DNA of 64,000 nucleotides from Desulfovibrio sp. OH1186_COT-070 (GTDB lineage: Bacteria > Desulfobacterota > Desulfovibrionia > Desulfovibrionales > Desulfovibrionaceae). The position numbers and the translations under genes were made by a program. The notes beneath the pieces were generated by a model that saw nothing but the letters and a program-made list of their open reading frames with translations, did not search any database and had not been told where the DNA came from. Location of the stretch: assembly GCF_003860215.1 (NCBI RefSeq), contig NZ_RQYH01000002.1, forward strand, positions 62,001 through 126,000, in the 5' to 3' direction. Of this stretch, positions 30,721 to 38,725 are shown in pieces; positions within the stretch are counted from its first letter, which is position 1, and the number at the start of each line of letters is the position of its first letter.

Positions 30721-30940
30721 GCCACACGCTCCGGCCTGCCCAAGACTTGCCAGAAGGGGAAAAATGGAGGAAAGTCCCCTTTTCAGCACTGCCGCGCACA
30801 GCGGCAGTCAAGGAGACGGCATGTCGGAGTGTGTGCGCTGCCCCGTTGTGGGCTGCGTGGTGGAATATCTGGAAGGCAACGCCGTGTAGATTGCCCTGGT
30901 GACCGAAGAGGTTGCCCGACGCCTGCGGTCCCTGCTGCCC
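30721..30940 (+). repeat. Left copy of a ~200-bp direct repeat flanking a 13.2-kb block
   Basis: Aligns with 44147-44347 at 196 of 201 positions, apart from a 19-bp insertion at 30791-30809 that forms, with flanking bases, the hairpin CTGCCGC-gcaca-GCGGCAG. The copied part covers about 80 bp of leader and the first 40 codons of the RNase II-family gene. Weaker similarity reaches to about 30709. The two copies are in the same orientation. Confidence 0.95.
30821..30940 (+). pseudogene. 5' fragment of RNase II-family gene with premature stop
   Basis: The frame starts with ATG behind AAGGAG and reads [20 protein letters not shown] as in the intact gene at 44228. Codon 23 is TAG (30887-30889) where the intact gene has CAG. 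Homology ends at 30940, just before the stop codon of the convergent methyltransferase gene at 30954. About 660 of the 698 codons are missing, so no nuclease can be made. Confidence 0.9.
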
Positions 30941-30953
30941 GGCCGCGCATCCG

Positions 30954-31745
30954 TCATTTTACGGCCCGCAGGGCAAACATGGGCACAGGATTGTAGAGGC
31001 CGTCCCGCACAACGTACACGCGCTCGCTGAGCGCGCTGTCGTGTACAACAGAAGAAAAACCTGCCCTGCGCAAAGCCCCCACATCCCATTCCGGCCGCTT
31101 TTCGCCGCTCAGGGGCAGGCATCGCCGTATTTCCTCTCCCTCCTGTAGAAGGGCCGCATCCATATCCGCGTGCGCATGCCTTCCCCGTGCGCGGGGAAAC
31201 GCGGTAAAGTCCACAGAGCCATAGTCTGCATCAAAATTGAGCAGCACCCCGCCGGGACGCAGCACCCGCAACCACTCGGCATACGCCTTTTCCGGCCGGA
31301 GCAGAGTCCACGTCAGGTTGCGCGCGACCAGGCAGTCAAAGGAGGCATCCGCAAAGTCCAGCACCGTAGCGTCCATCTGCAAAAAATGCGCGTGGCAGCG
31401 GCATTCACGGGCAAGGCATTTGGCTTCAAGCAGCATGTCGGGGCAAAGGTCGATGCCGGTCACCTTGCAGCCAGCAGCCTGCGCCAGCAGCACGGCGAAA
31501 AAACCCGTGCCCGTGCCCACATCCAGCACACGCGGCGGGGCGCCGTCACGGGAGACAGGCAGATAGGGAACAATCTCCTCGCTCCAGAGGCGCATTTTGT
31601 CGCCGCGCAGTTCTTCCCGGCGCATGCGGCCGAATTTTTCGGCACGCTGCGACCAGTACCCGTGAATGCGCCGGAGAAGCCCCTTGCCACAAGGCTCCGA
31701 CGGACAGGACACCGTGACTGCGGCGCTTCCCGAAGAGGCTTTCAT
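30954..31745 (-). CDS. Class I SAM-dependent methyltransferase, last gene of the nik-like operon
   Basis: 263 residues from the ATG at 31745, which overlaps the upstream ATPase stop by 4 bp (ATGA). The Rossmann SAM-binding motif VLDVGTGTGFFAVLLAQ is near residue 73, with GIDLCPDM (motif II), LQMDATVLDFADASFD and LRPGGVLLNFDAD following, a complete Methyltransf_11 type fold. A methyltransferase as the sixth gene of a Nik-type importer operon is not part of the classical E. coli nik system. It could modify a chelator that carries the metal, or a separate target; the sequence does not say. Its 3' end abuts the broken RNase fragment. Confidence 0.85.
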   Translation of the reverse strand: MKASSGSAAVTVSCPSEPCGKGLLRRIHGYWSQRAEKFGRMRREELRGDKMRLWSEEIVPYLPVSRDGAPPRVLDVGTGTGFFAVLLAQAAGCKVTGIDLCPDMLLEAKCLARECRCHAHFLQMDATVLDFADASFDCLVARNLTWTLLRPEKAYAEWLRVLRPGGVLLNFDADYGSVDFTAFPRARGRHAHADMDAALLQEGEEIRRCLPLSGEKRPEWDVGALRRAGFSSVVHDSALSERVYVVRDGLYNPVPMFALRAVK

Positions 31746-32566
31746 GTGCGGCTCTCCCAAGATACCGCGTCTGTGACATATTTTGCGGCATCCTTTGCGG
31801 CATACTCTGAAGAAAAGACCACCGCAGAATCAACAAGATCACGCAGGTACGGCGAAGACAGTGCATCCCCGCAAGACAAATCCACCGTATCCTCAAGCTT
31901 TCCGTTGTGCAGCAGGAGGAGCCTGTCGCACAGCAGGGCTGCCACCTGAATATCGTGCGTGATGAACAGATAACTCATCTCTCCCCTGATATCACGCAAG
32001 AGCTCCAGAACCTGCGTCTGAACGGACACGTCCAGTGAACTGAGGGCCTCGTCAAACACGAGAAACGCGGGTTTTGAGGCCAGCGCCCGCGCAATGCATA
32101 CGCGCTGCACCTGCCCGCCGCTCAACTGGTGCGGCAGTCTTTCGGCCAGATCGGGGGACAGTTGCACGCGCTCCAGAAGCGAAGGCACAGCATCGGTACC
32201 CCGGCCGCGAAGCCCTTCGGCAATGATATCCCGCACGCAAAACGCGGGATTGACCGAAGTCACATAGTCCTGAAAAACAACGCTGCACTTGCCGACATGC
32301 GTCGCGCGCCAGCGGTGCGCGGCCTGTCCTTCAAACAGGATTTCCCCGCTGTCAGGCTCTTCCAGCCCCAGGATGCACCGCGACAGCGTGCTCTTGCCGC
32401 TGCCGCTTTCGCCCAGCAGCCCAAGCACTTCCCCGCGCCGCAGGGAAAAACTGATATCCTGGAGCACGGGCCGCATGCGCCTGCGCCAGCCGAACTGGCT
32501 TCGCTCCGGATAGCTTTTGCAGAGATTTCTGACCGCAAGAAAAGGAGCAGCGTCAGGCACGGGCAT
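31742..32566 (-). CDS. nikE: Nik/Opp-type ABC importer ATPase (NikE-like)
   Basis: 274 residues from the ATG at 32566 with GGAGG at 5 bases; a TTG four codons upstream is less likely. Walker A GESGSGKST, signature LSGGQVQRVCIARAL, Walker B FLVFDEALSSLDV and H-loop FITHDIQ are intact. It pairs with the next ATPase upstream as the two different nucleotide-binding subunits of a peptide/nickel importer. It overlaps that gene by 14 bp. Substrate assignment follows from the NikA-like binding protein of the operon. Confidence 0.88.
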   Translation of the reverse strand: MPVPDAAPFLAVRNLCKSYPERSQFGWRRRMRPVLQDISFSLRRGEVLGLLGESGSGKSTLSRCILGLEEPDSGEILFEGQAAHRWRATHVGKCSVVFQDYVTSVNPAFCVRDIIAEGLRGRGTDAVPSLLERVQLSPDLAERLPHQLSGGQVQRVCIARALASKPAFLVFDEALSSLDVSVQTQVLELLRDIRGEMSYLFITHDIQVAALLCDRLLLLHNGKLEDTVDLSCGDALSSPYLRDLVDSAVVFSSEYAAKDAAKYVTDAVSWESRT

Positions 32567-33380
32567 GGTGGCCTCCAAGCATGCGGTAAAAACCGCGCGT
32601 CAGGGCGAGGCGGGTGCTGACAAGATACTGCGTGTACGGATGGCGCGGAGAGTTGAACACGGCATGCGCGTCCCCGGCCTCCACACAGCGCCCCCGGCAC
32701 ATGACCAGCACGGAATCGGCCAGCATCTGCACTGCGCCCAGATCGTGGGAAACAAAGATCAGCGTGGCCTGATGCTCCTCCCGCAACTGCCGGAAACGCT
32801 GCAACACGTCATGCTGGTTGCGGGCGTCCAGCGCCGTGACAGGCTCATCGGCCACAACAAGGCGGGAGCGCAGGCCCAAGGTAACGGCAATCATGCAGCG
32901 TTGCAGCATTCCCCCGGACAACTGGTGCGGATAGCTCTTCATCACGCTTTCCGGCAGATTTACTTTTTGCAGGCTGGCGCGTGCCCGTTGGTCCGCCTCT
33001 GCCTTTGTCAGGCGCATTTTTTCCCGCAGGGTTTCCGTGATCTGCGCGCCGATGGTGTAGAGCGGGTCAAAGGCCGTCATGGCCTGCTGCAAAACGGCTC
33101 CCATGCCCGTTCCCCGCAGATGCCGGGCTTCTGCAAAAGACAATCCCGGCACATCAATCCCCTCGAAGCGGATCATGCCTTCGGCATGGAGCGCCGGAGG
33201 CAACAGGCCCAGCAGGGCGCGGCAGACAAGGGTCTTGCCGCTGCCGCTTTCGCCCACGATACCAAGGCAGCGGCCTCTGTCCAGCGCAAAGCTGATGCCG
33301 CTGACAATGGGCTTGCCCGAATCCGTGTGCACAATGCGCACGTTCTCCATGAGAACAGACGGCGTTTCCCGAGAGCTCAC
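32553..33380 (-). CDS. nikD: Nik/Opp-type ABC importer ATPase (NikD-like)
   Basis: 275 residues. The start is GTG at 33380, overlapping the permease stop as GTGA and preceded by GAGGGGGC. Walker A is GESGSGKTL, the signature LSGGMLQRCMIAVTL, Walker B LVVADEPVTALDA, with H-loop FVSHDLG. The LSGGMLQR form is the one seen in NikD and DppD-type subunits. C-terminal residues 225-275 carry the NSPRHPYTQYL motif typical of the oligopeptide/nickel ATPase C-terminal domain. Confidence 0.88.
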   Translation of the reverse strand: MSSRETPSVLMENVRIVHTDSGKPIVSGISFALDRGRCLGIVGESGSGKTLVCRALLGLLPPALHAEGMIRFEGIDVPGLSFAEARHLRGTGMGAVLQQAMTAFDPLYTIGAQITETLREKMRLTKAEADQRARASLQKVNLPESVMKSYPHQLSGGMLQRCMIAVTLGLRSRLVVADEPVTALDARNQHDVLQRFRQLREEHQATLIFVSHDLGAVQMLADSVLVMCRGRCVEAGDAHAVFNSPRHPYTQYLVSTRLALTRGFYRMLGGHHARA

Positions 33381-34222
33381 AGCGCCCCCTCTTTTGCGGG
33401 ATGGTGCCAGGGGTCCAGGGCATCCCGCAGGCTGTCGCCAAAAAAGTTGAACGCGGCCACCACCAGCAGGATGGTGATGCCTGGCGGCAGCATCTGCCGG
33501 GGATACAGGATCATGATGTCCTTGGCCTCACCCAGCATCATGCCCCATTCGGGTGTGGGCGGCTGCACACCAAGGCCAAGAAAGGACAGGGCCGAAATCA
33601 TGAGGATCACGGCTCCGGTATCCAGCGTGGCCAGCACAACGATTTCCCCGGCAGCGCAGGGCAGCAGGTGCTTCCGTATGATATGGAATGTGCCGTAACC
33701 GGCCACCCGCGCAAAGCGGATATGGTTCATGTCCGCATACTGGCGCGTCACTGTGCGGATCATGCGCGTATACCACGGCCATTTGGCAATGACGCAGGCC
33801 AGAACCACATTTTCCAGACCCGGCCCCAGCATGCCCACAATGGCGAGAATCATGACCTCGCTGGGAAAGGACATCATCACATCGCACAAACGCATGAGAG
33901 CGCTTTCCACCCTGCCGCGCAAAAAGCCCGCCAGCATTCCCAGCACCATGCCGATGCTCACGGTCACTCCCATGGTCAGCAGGGAAAAGCCCAGCGAGGC
34001 GCGTACCCCGAAAATCAGGCGTGAAAGAATATCCCGGCCAAGGTGATCCGTGCCCAGCCAATGCTCCCAACTGTACGGGGCAAACTTGTTCCGCACATTG
34101 ATATCCACGGGATCATGGGGCGCAACAAGCGGCGCCAGTAGCCCGGCCAACGCCACAAGCACCAGAAAACACAGGCAGGCCATACCGGGCCTGTCCTGTT
34201 TCAGGCTTCGCCAGAATCTCAC
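33377..34222 (-). CDS. nikC: Nik/Opp-type ABC importer permease (NikC-like)
   Basis: 281 residues. The start is a GTG at 34222 that overlaps the stop of the upstream permease (GTGA); a much longer open frame upstream is out of register with the real nikB gene and is a shadow. The first helix (about 15-37) is followed by HDPVDINVRNKFAPYSWEHWLGTDHLGRDILSR, broken here into the conserved GTDHLGRD motif at about residue 60. Five more helices follow, with the inner-membrane EAA-type loop around AAGEIVVLATL. It forms the membrane channel with NikB. Confidence 0.87.
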   Translation of the reverse strand: MRFWRSLKQDRPGMACLCFLVLVALAGLLAPLVAPHDPVDINVRNKFAPYSWEHWLGTDHLGRDILSRLIFGVRASLGFSLLTMGVTVSIGMVLGMLAGFLRGRVESALMRLCDVMMSFPSEVMILAIVGMLGPGLENVVLACVIAKWPWYTRMIRTVTRQYADMNHIRFARVAGYGTFHIIRKHLLPCAAGEIVVLATLDTGAVILMISALSFLGLGVQPPTPEWGMMLGEAKDIMILYPRQMLPPGITILLVVAAFNFFGDSLRDALDPWHHPAKEGAL

Positions 34223-35160
34223 CGGACCCCCCGTTCCCGCAGGCGCGGATCCACCAGAGCGGCGCAAATATCCATGCACAGGTTGCAGAGCGCAAACAGC
34301 ACTGCCATGAGCAGTACATAGGCCTGAATGACGGGAAAATCGCGGTTGAAGATGGCGGTGACGCACAGTCGGCCAAGGCCGGGCCAGGCAAAAATGCACT
34401 CTGCCACAAAGGTTCCGGCCACCAGCTTGGGCAGGCTCATGCCCAGGCCCGTGAGGGTGGATTGCAGCGAATTGCGGAAGATATGGCGCAGCACAGCCCC
34501 GCGGCTGCGGCCGCAGGCCTTGGCGTAGAGGACAAAATTCTGCTGTTTGGTCTGCACCATGCTGTTGCGCAGCAGGCGCGCATAGGTGGAAATATAGGGC
34601 AGGGCCAGCGTGCATGCGGGAAGAATCAGGGAAAGGGGGCCGGAAAGTCCGCCGGTGGGCAGAAGGTCAAGGTGCACGGCAAACAGCCAGACAAGCAGCA
34701 GCCCCGCCCAGAACGCGGGCACGGACGTGCCGAGAAAAACAAGGCCCCGCAGCAGCAGATCGGGCCAGCGCCCCTCAAAGCATACGCCCACAAGGGCCGC
34801 CGCAATGCTGCATGCCAGCATGAGCACCGCCGCCACTGCCGCCAGCAGCAGTGTGGGCGGCAGGGCCTTGAGCATTTCTTCCGATACGGGCTTGCCGTCC
34901 ACATACCGTTTGCCGAGGTCGCCCTGCACGGCATTGCCAAGCCACGTCAGGTAGCGCTCCAGAAAAGGCCTGTCCAGCCCCATTTCCTTTCTGACCTCTG
35001 CGATCAGTTCCGGCGAAGTGCGCAGGGCATTGACGCGAATGACCACTTCCGCCGGATCGCTGGGGCTCAACTGGATGATCACAAAGGAAAAGAAGGAAAT
35101 GGCCAGCAGCAGGGGCGCCAGCCCCAGCAGCCTGCGCAGGATGTACGTCCGGATACTCAT
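34219..35160 (-). CDS. nikB: Nik/Opp-type ABC importer permease (NikB-like)
   Basis: 313 residues from the ATG at 35160 (MSIRTYILRRLLG) with AAGGAA upstream. The N-terminal helix is followed by SPSDPAEVVIRVNALRTSPE and KEMGLDRPFLERYLTWL, the periplasmic segment characteristic of NikB-type permeases, then five further helices and the coupling motif ARACGRSRGAV-like (here AKACGRSRGAVL). It starts 54 bp after the nikA stop and couples to nikC by a 4-bp overlap. Confidence 0.88.
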   Translation of the reverse strand: MSIRTYILRRLLGLAPLLLAISFFSFVIIQLSPSDPAEVVIRVNALRTSPELIAEVRKEMGLDRPFLERYLTWLGNAVQGDLGKRYVDGKPVSEEMLKALPPTLLLAAVAAVLMLACSIAAALVGVCFEGRWPDLLLRGLVFLGTSVPAFWAGLLLVWLFAVHLDLLPTGGLSGPLSLILPACTLALPYISTYARLLRNSMVQTKQQNFVLYAKACGRSRGAVLRHIFRNSLQSTLTGLGMSLPKLVAGTFVAECIFAWPGLGRLCVTAIFNRDFPVIQAYVLLMAVLFALCNLCMDICAALVDPRLRERGVR

Positions 35161-35214
35161 GCCGGTTCCTTGTTCCCCGCCGGAAGCACGTTCCGGCGGG
35201 GGCAGGCACAATAA

Positions 35215-36780
35215 TCAGAAATGCATGTTTTCAAAGGGAATTTCATACTGCGACAGACCGAACTCCACTCCCTTGAGATCGCTGACGTGCACAGCCTTGG
35301 TGCGCGAATACGACAGGGGAATGTAGACGCCCTCGTCATGAATATACGTGAGCACCTCCTTGTAGGTCTCACGCCGCCGGGCTTCATCCGGCTCCGTCAT
35401 GAGCGCGGTGACGGTTTTGTCCAGCCATTCCTTGCGCTCCATGCCCACCTGCGCCTGATAGTCGCCGTGGGCCGGAACACGCCAGGAGGAAAGATAGGAC
35501 TGCGGGTCATAGGGCGTCCCCCATGACAGGGAGTATTGCAGTTCGAAATCGCCTGTTTTCTGGCGATCAAGAAATGCCTGCTTTTCCTCGCCGATGATTT
35601 TCATTTCCACGCCGATCTTTTTCAGATTGCCCTGCATGAATTCGCTGATGGTGCGCTCCTGGGCATTGTTGGAATTGTAGTACAGGCGCACGGACGCTTT
35701 CTGGCCGTTCTTGGAGCGCCAGCCGTCCTTGCCCAATATCCAGCCCGCCGCGTCCAGCAGCGCTGCCGCCTTTTCCGGATCATAGGCGCGTTTTTCCAGC
35801 GGAATGTCGCAATACTGCACGTCAGGCGCCATGAGGGTGTCTGCCACTGTTTCCGAGCCATTGAGCACACCCTGTATGATCCCTTCCTTGTCCACGGCAT
35901 GTTGCAGGGCGATCCGGACTGCCCGCTCCCCGGTGAACGGCTGGTGGGCATTGAGCAGGATTGCCCGCGATGCGATGGGCTGGCTGATGGCGGTCACATA
36001 CTTGCCCTGGCGGCGCAGGGCGTCAAAACTGTCCAGGTTCACCATATCGCCGTCAGCCCCGAAAATCAGATCCACTTCCCCTTTTTGCAGAGAAAGCAAA
36101 ATGGCCTGGTGGTCGGGCATGACTTTCCAGCGCACGGCGGAGAGTTTGGGCTTTTCTCCCCAATAGGAGGGATTGGCCGCAAACAGGGCGTACTGGTTGG
36201 GCTTGTGCTCGGCAAGCACCCACGGGCCGGTCCCCGCAAGGCCGGAAACGCCGTTCTTTGTCTGCCCGTCCACAAAGCACCTGGGCGAGATGAAGCGGAA
36301 AGGACGCAGCAGACCCAGTTCGATGAGCGTCGGGTAATACGGATGCTTGAGCGTGAGCCGGAAGGTATGCTCGTCCACGGCTTCGGTCCGGTCGATTTCG
36401 TTGATCATGTCCAGCCAGGCATGCCGGACGCGATTGGCAATGATGGCGTCAATGTTCCTCTTGACGGCTTCGGCGTTGAACGGAAAGCCGTCTGTAAACA
36501 CCACCCCCTTGCGGAGATGGAAGGTATAGACCTTGCCGTCTCCGGAAATTTCCCAGCTTTCCGCCAGCCAGGGCTTGATGCCGTCTTTGGTGTTCATGAC
36601 CAGAGGCTCGAAGACCATGCCCTGCGCAGCCATTTCGCCGCCGTACAAATGCGGGTTGATGTCGCGGATGTCCTTTGTGCTGGCATAGACCAGCTCCGAC
36701 CTGGGCGCGGCTTCGCCCCACACGGCAAGGGCCAGCGCGCAGATACACGCGGCCAGACCCGTCAGAAAAATTTTATGCAT
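35215..36780 (-). CDS. nikA: Periplasmic nickel/metal-chelate binding protein (NikA-like)
   Basis: 521 residues. MHKIFLTGLAACICALALAV is a Sec signal peptide ending about AWGEAA. The mature part is an SBP family 5 protein: DIRDINPHLYGGEMAAQGMV, the LAESWEISGDGKVYTFHLRKG motif region, and a C-terminus SRTKAVHVSDLKGVEF...YEIPFENM that resembles E. coli NikA (...ATEIPFEQI). NikA proteins bind nickel held by small chelators, so a nickel-metallophore complex is a plausible cargo. A ribosome site AAGGAGGAAGC precedes the ATG. It is the first gene of a six-gene operon and is divergent from the porin gene, with a 124-bp control region between. Confidence 0.85.
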   Translation of the reverse strand: MHKIFLTGLAACICALALAVWGEAAPRSELVYASTKDIRDINPHLYGGEMAAQGMVFEPLVMNTKDGIKPWLAESWEISGDGKVYTFHLRKGVVFTDGFPFNAEAVKRNIDAIIANRVRHAWLDMINEIDRTEAVDEHTFRLTLKHPYYPTLIELGLLRPFRFISPRCFVDGQTKNGVSGLAGTGPWVLAEHKPNQYALFAANPSYWGEKPKLSAVRWKVMPDHQAILLSLQKGEVDLIFGADGDMVNLDSFDALRRQGKYVTAISQPIASRAILLNAHQPFTGERAVRIALQHAVDKEGIIQGVLNGSETVADTLMAPDVQYCDIPLEKRAYDPEKAAALLDAAGWILGKDGWRSKNGQKASVRLYYNSNNAQERTISEFMQGNLKKIGVEMKIIGEEKQAFLDRQKTGDFELQYSLSWGTPYDPQSYLSSWRVPAHGDYQAQVGMERKEWLDKTVTALMTEPDEARRRETYKEVLTYIHDEGVYIPLSYSRTKAVHVSDLKGVEFGLSQYEIPFENMHF

Positions 36781-36811
36781 GCCAGCTTCCTCCTTGTTTT
36801 GCGGAGAGCAC

Positions 36812-36828
36812 TTTTGTTCGTGACAAAA
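36812..36828. promoter_or_regulatory. Dyad in the nikA/porin divergent control region
   Basis: TTTTGT-TCGTG-ACAAAA, perfect 6-bp arms in an AT-rich stretch between two divergent genes that probably act together in metal uptake. It does not fit the NikR consensus GTATGA-N16-TCATAC. Candidate operator only. Confidence 0.4.
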
Positions 36829-36904
36829 ATATAAATATCGTGCTACTGACTTCCACAGTAATACAAATTTTCAAAAAGTGCCACACATTTTTCAGGAGGA
36901 GCGC

Positions 36905-38494
36905 ATGGGCACAACACATTTCTGGTCACCCGCAAAAAAGGCAAAAACGCTGCTGGCAGCAGCAGCGCTCTGCGGCCTGTGCTGTCTGCCCGCCACGGCC
37001 GGGGCTGTGGAGTTCAAAATCAAGGGCGTGTGGGTAACCATGTTTGAATACGGCGATGGCGGCAATTTTGTCAAAAAGAACCGCAATGGCAGGAATCAGC
37101 AAGGCTGGGGCCGCTGGAACGAAGACCGGTTCGAGGCCAAAAACCGCGTGCGCCTGCAACTGGAAGCTGTGGCGTCCGAAAACCTTTCCGGTACCGTAAA
37201 CTTCGAGATCGGCACCATACAGTGGGGGCGCGCCAACCGGGGCGGAGCCCTGGGAGCGGACAGTACCATCGTCAAAATCAAGCACAGCTATCTGGACTGG
37301 ACATTGCCCACAACCAGCATCCGCACCCGTATGGGCATCCAGCGCATCTTCCTGCCGGACTTTGTGACAGAAGCCTCCCAGGTCTTTGATGCCGATACGG
37401 CGGGCATCAGTCTGTCCGTACCCTTCAACGAGCATGTTTCCCTTGCGGCTTTCTGGGCGCGCCTTTTCAACGACAACTGGGACGGGAATGCCAACGCCGC
37501 CCGGGCCAACTACCTTGACAACGCGGACCTGTTCGGCCTGACGCTGCCCCTGCGTTTTGAAGGCTTTCGCCTGACGCCGTGGGCCATGGTCGGCGCTTTT
37601 GGCGCCAATGCCTTCCGCACGCACAACCGCACAAACACTGCCTCCTGGTATTATGGAAATGCCGAGGGCACGGGCACAGATTACGGCCTTGGCCTTTCTC
37701 CCTCGGCCTACGCCAACGACGGCAGGGAAAATGTCTTTGCCTTTGCCACGGCATTCTGGGCGGGGCTGACCGGCGAACTCACCGCCGCAGACCCTTTCCG
37801 GCTGGCCTGGAGCTTCAACTACGGGACGGTCAATACCGGCGAGAACGCGCTCAACCGCCACGGCTGGTACGCGGCCCTGCTGGCGGAGTACAAATTTGAC
37901 TGGGGCACGCCCGGCATCTACGGCTGGTACAGCAGCGGCGATGACGACGATCCGGCCAACGGCTCGGAGCGGCTGCCCAATATCGAAAAAAACAATGAAA
38001 GCACCAGCGGCCTTGCCACCATTGCCACTCTGGGCACATGGACGCTGGGGCGCGATGCCGCGCTCGGCTCCACATTGGCCGGAACATGGGGGCTTGGCCT
38101 CCGCCTGCGCGATTTCAGCGTTCTTGACCGCCTCAAGCACACGCTGCATGTCAACTATTATCAGGGCACCAACAGCTCCGGCATGGTCAGATACATCAAG
38201 GGAGCGCCGTCCCGGCACAACATCGTGCGCCCTTATGGAACGGACTTCAACAGTGCCGACTACTACGGCCTCTACCTGACAGACAAAGACCGCGCGCTTG
38301 AAGTGGGCCTCATGTCACAGTACCAGATCTACGAAAACCTGCGGCTGCTGGTGGAGGCCAACTACATTGCCCTGTGGCTCGACCAGTCATCGGGAGTGTG
38401 GGGAGGCTTTACGGACAGAGGCGGCGTGCGCAGACACGCCAACAGCACCGAAGACCTCTGGAACGTGAATCTGAGCTTCATATACCGGTTTTGA
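36905..38494 (+). CDS. Outer-membrane porin of Desulfovibrio type
   Basis: 529 residues from the ATG at 36905, directly behind AGGAGGA. The signal peptide covers about residues 1-38 (basic WSPAKKAKT, then LLAAAALCGLCCLPA, cleavage near AGA-VEF). The mature protein is rich in aromatic and glycine residues with alternating beta-strand patterns, and ends in Phe (LSFIYRF), the usual signal for outer-membrane insertion. It resembles the homotrimeric porins abundant in Desulfovibrio. Because it is divergent from nikA it may admit the same metal complex to the periplasm; general small-solute diffusion is the alternative. A strong hairpin follows the stop. Confidence 0.87.
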   Translation: MGTTHFWSPAKKAKTLLAAAALCGLCCLPATAGAVEFKIKGVWVTMFEYGDGGNFVKKNRNGRNQQGWGRWNEDRFEAKNRVRLQLEAVASENLSGTVNFEIGTIQWGRANRGGALGADSTIVKIKHSYLDWTLPTTSIRTRMGIQRIFLPDFVTEASQVFDADTAGISLSVPFNEHVSLAAFWARLFNDNWDGNANAARANYLDNADLFGLTLPLRFEGFRLTPWAMVGAFGANAFRTHNRTNTASWYYGNAEGTGTDYGLGLSPSAYANDGRENVFAFATAFWAGLTGELTAADPFRLAWSFNYGTVNTGENALNRHGWYAALLAEYKFDWGTPGIYGWYSSGDDDDPANGSERLPNIEKNNESTSGLATIATLGTWTLGRDAALGSTLAGTWGLGLRLRDFSVLDRLKHTLHVNYYQGTNSSGMVRYIKGAPSRHNIVRPYGTDFNSADYYGLYLTDKDRALEVGLMSQYQIYENLRLLVEANYIALWLDQSSGVWGGFTDRGGVRRHANSTEDLWNVNLSFIYRF

Positions 38495-38513
38495 TGCATG
38501 CACGGAGCCTGCA

Positions 38514-38547
38514 CCGTGGCGTTTGCCGCCAGCGGCAGACGCCACGG
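38514..38547 (+). terminator. Hairpin after the porin gene
   Basis: CCGTGGCGTTTGCCGC, a 2-nt loop, then GCGGCAGACGCCACGG: 16-bp arms with one G-T wobble, starting 20 bp after the stop. No U-tract, yet the stem is strong enough for a terminator or mRNA-stabilising end. Confidence 0.6.
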
Positions 38548-38634
38548 AAATATTCCGTACGCACCCCCAAAGCACATGCAGAAATCTTGCTTGTCTGCCC
38601 CACAAAAAAATGCATAAAAAAATTTTTTCTCTGG

Positions 38635-38663
38635 TAACACGATTTTTTGAAAGGTGTTATAAA
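38635..38663 (+). promoter_or_regulatory. Dyad and -10 element upstream of the hyd operon
   Basis: TAACAC (38635-38640) and GTGTTA (38654-38659) are perfect inverted repeats 13 bp apart in an A/T-rich region. A TATAAA at 38658-38663 overlaps the right arm. No good -35 is seen at the proper distance, as at activator-dependent promoters. It lies 63 bp before hydG. Confidence 0.4.
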
Positions 38664-38725
38664 AACAGCGCCCGCCTCCTTCCCGGGAAACCCTGACAGG
38701 GCAGCGCAGCCAAGGACAGAACACC

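Noticed and set aside
33377-34615. Longer version of the NikC permease starting at 34615
   Set aside because: The extra 130 residues are an out-of-frame translation of the nikB gene; the GTG at 34222 with GTGA coupling is the sensible start.
36781-36904. NikR operator in the nikA/porin control region
   Set aside because: The GTATGA-N16-TCATAC pattern is absent; only the TTTTGT dyad was kept as an unassigned candidate.
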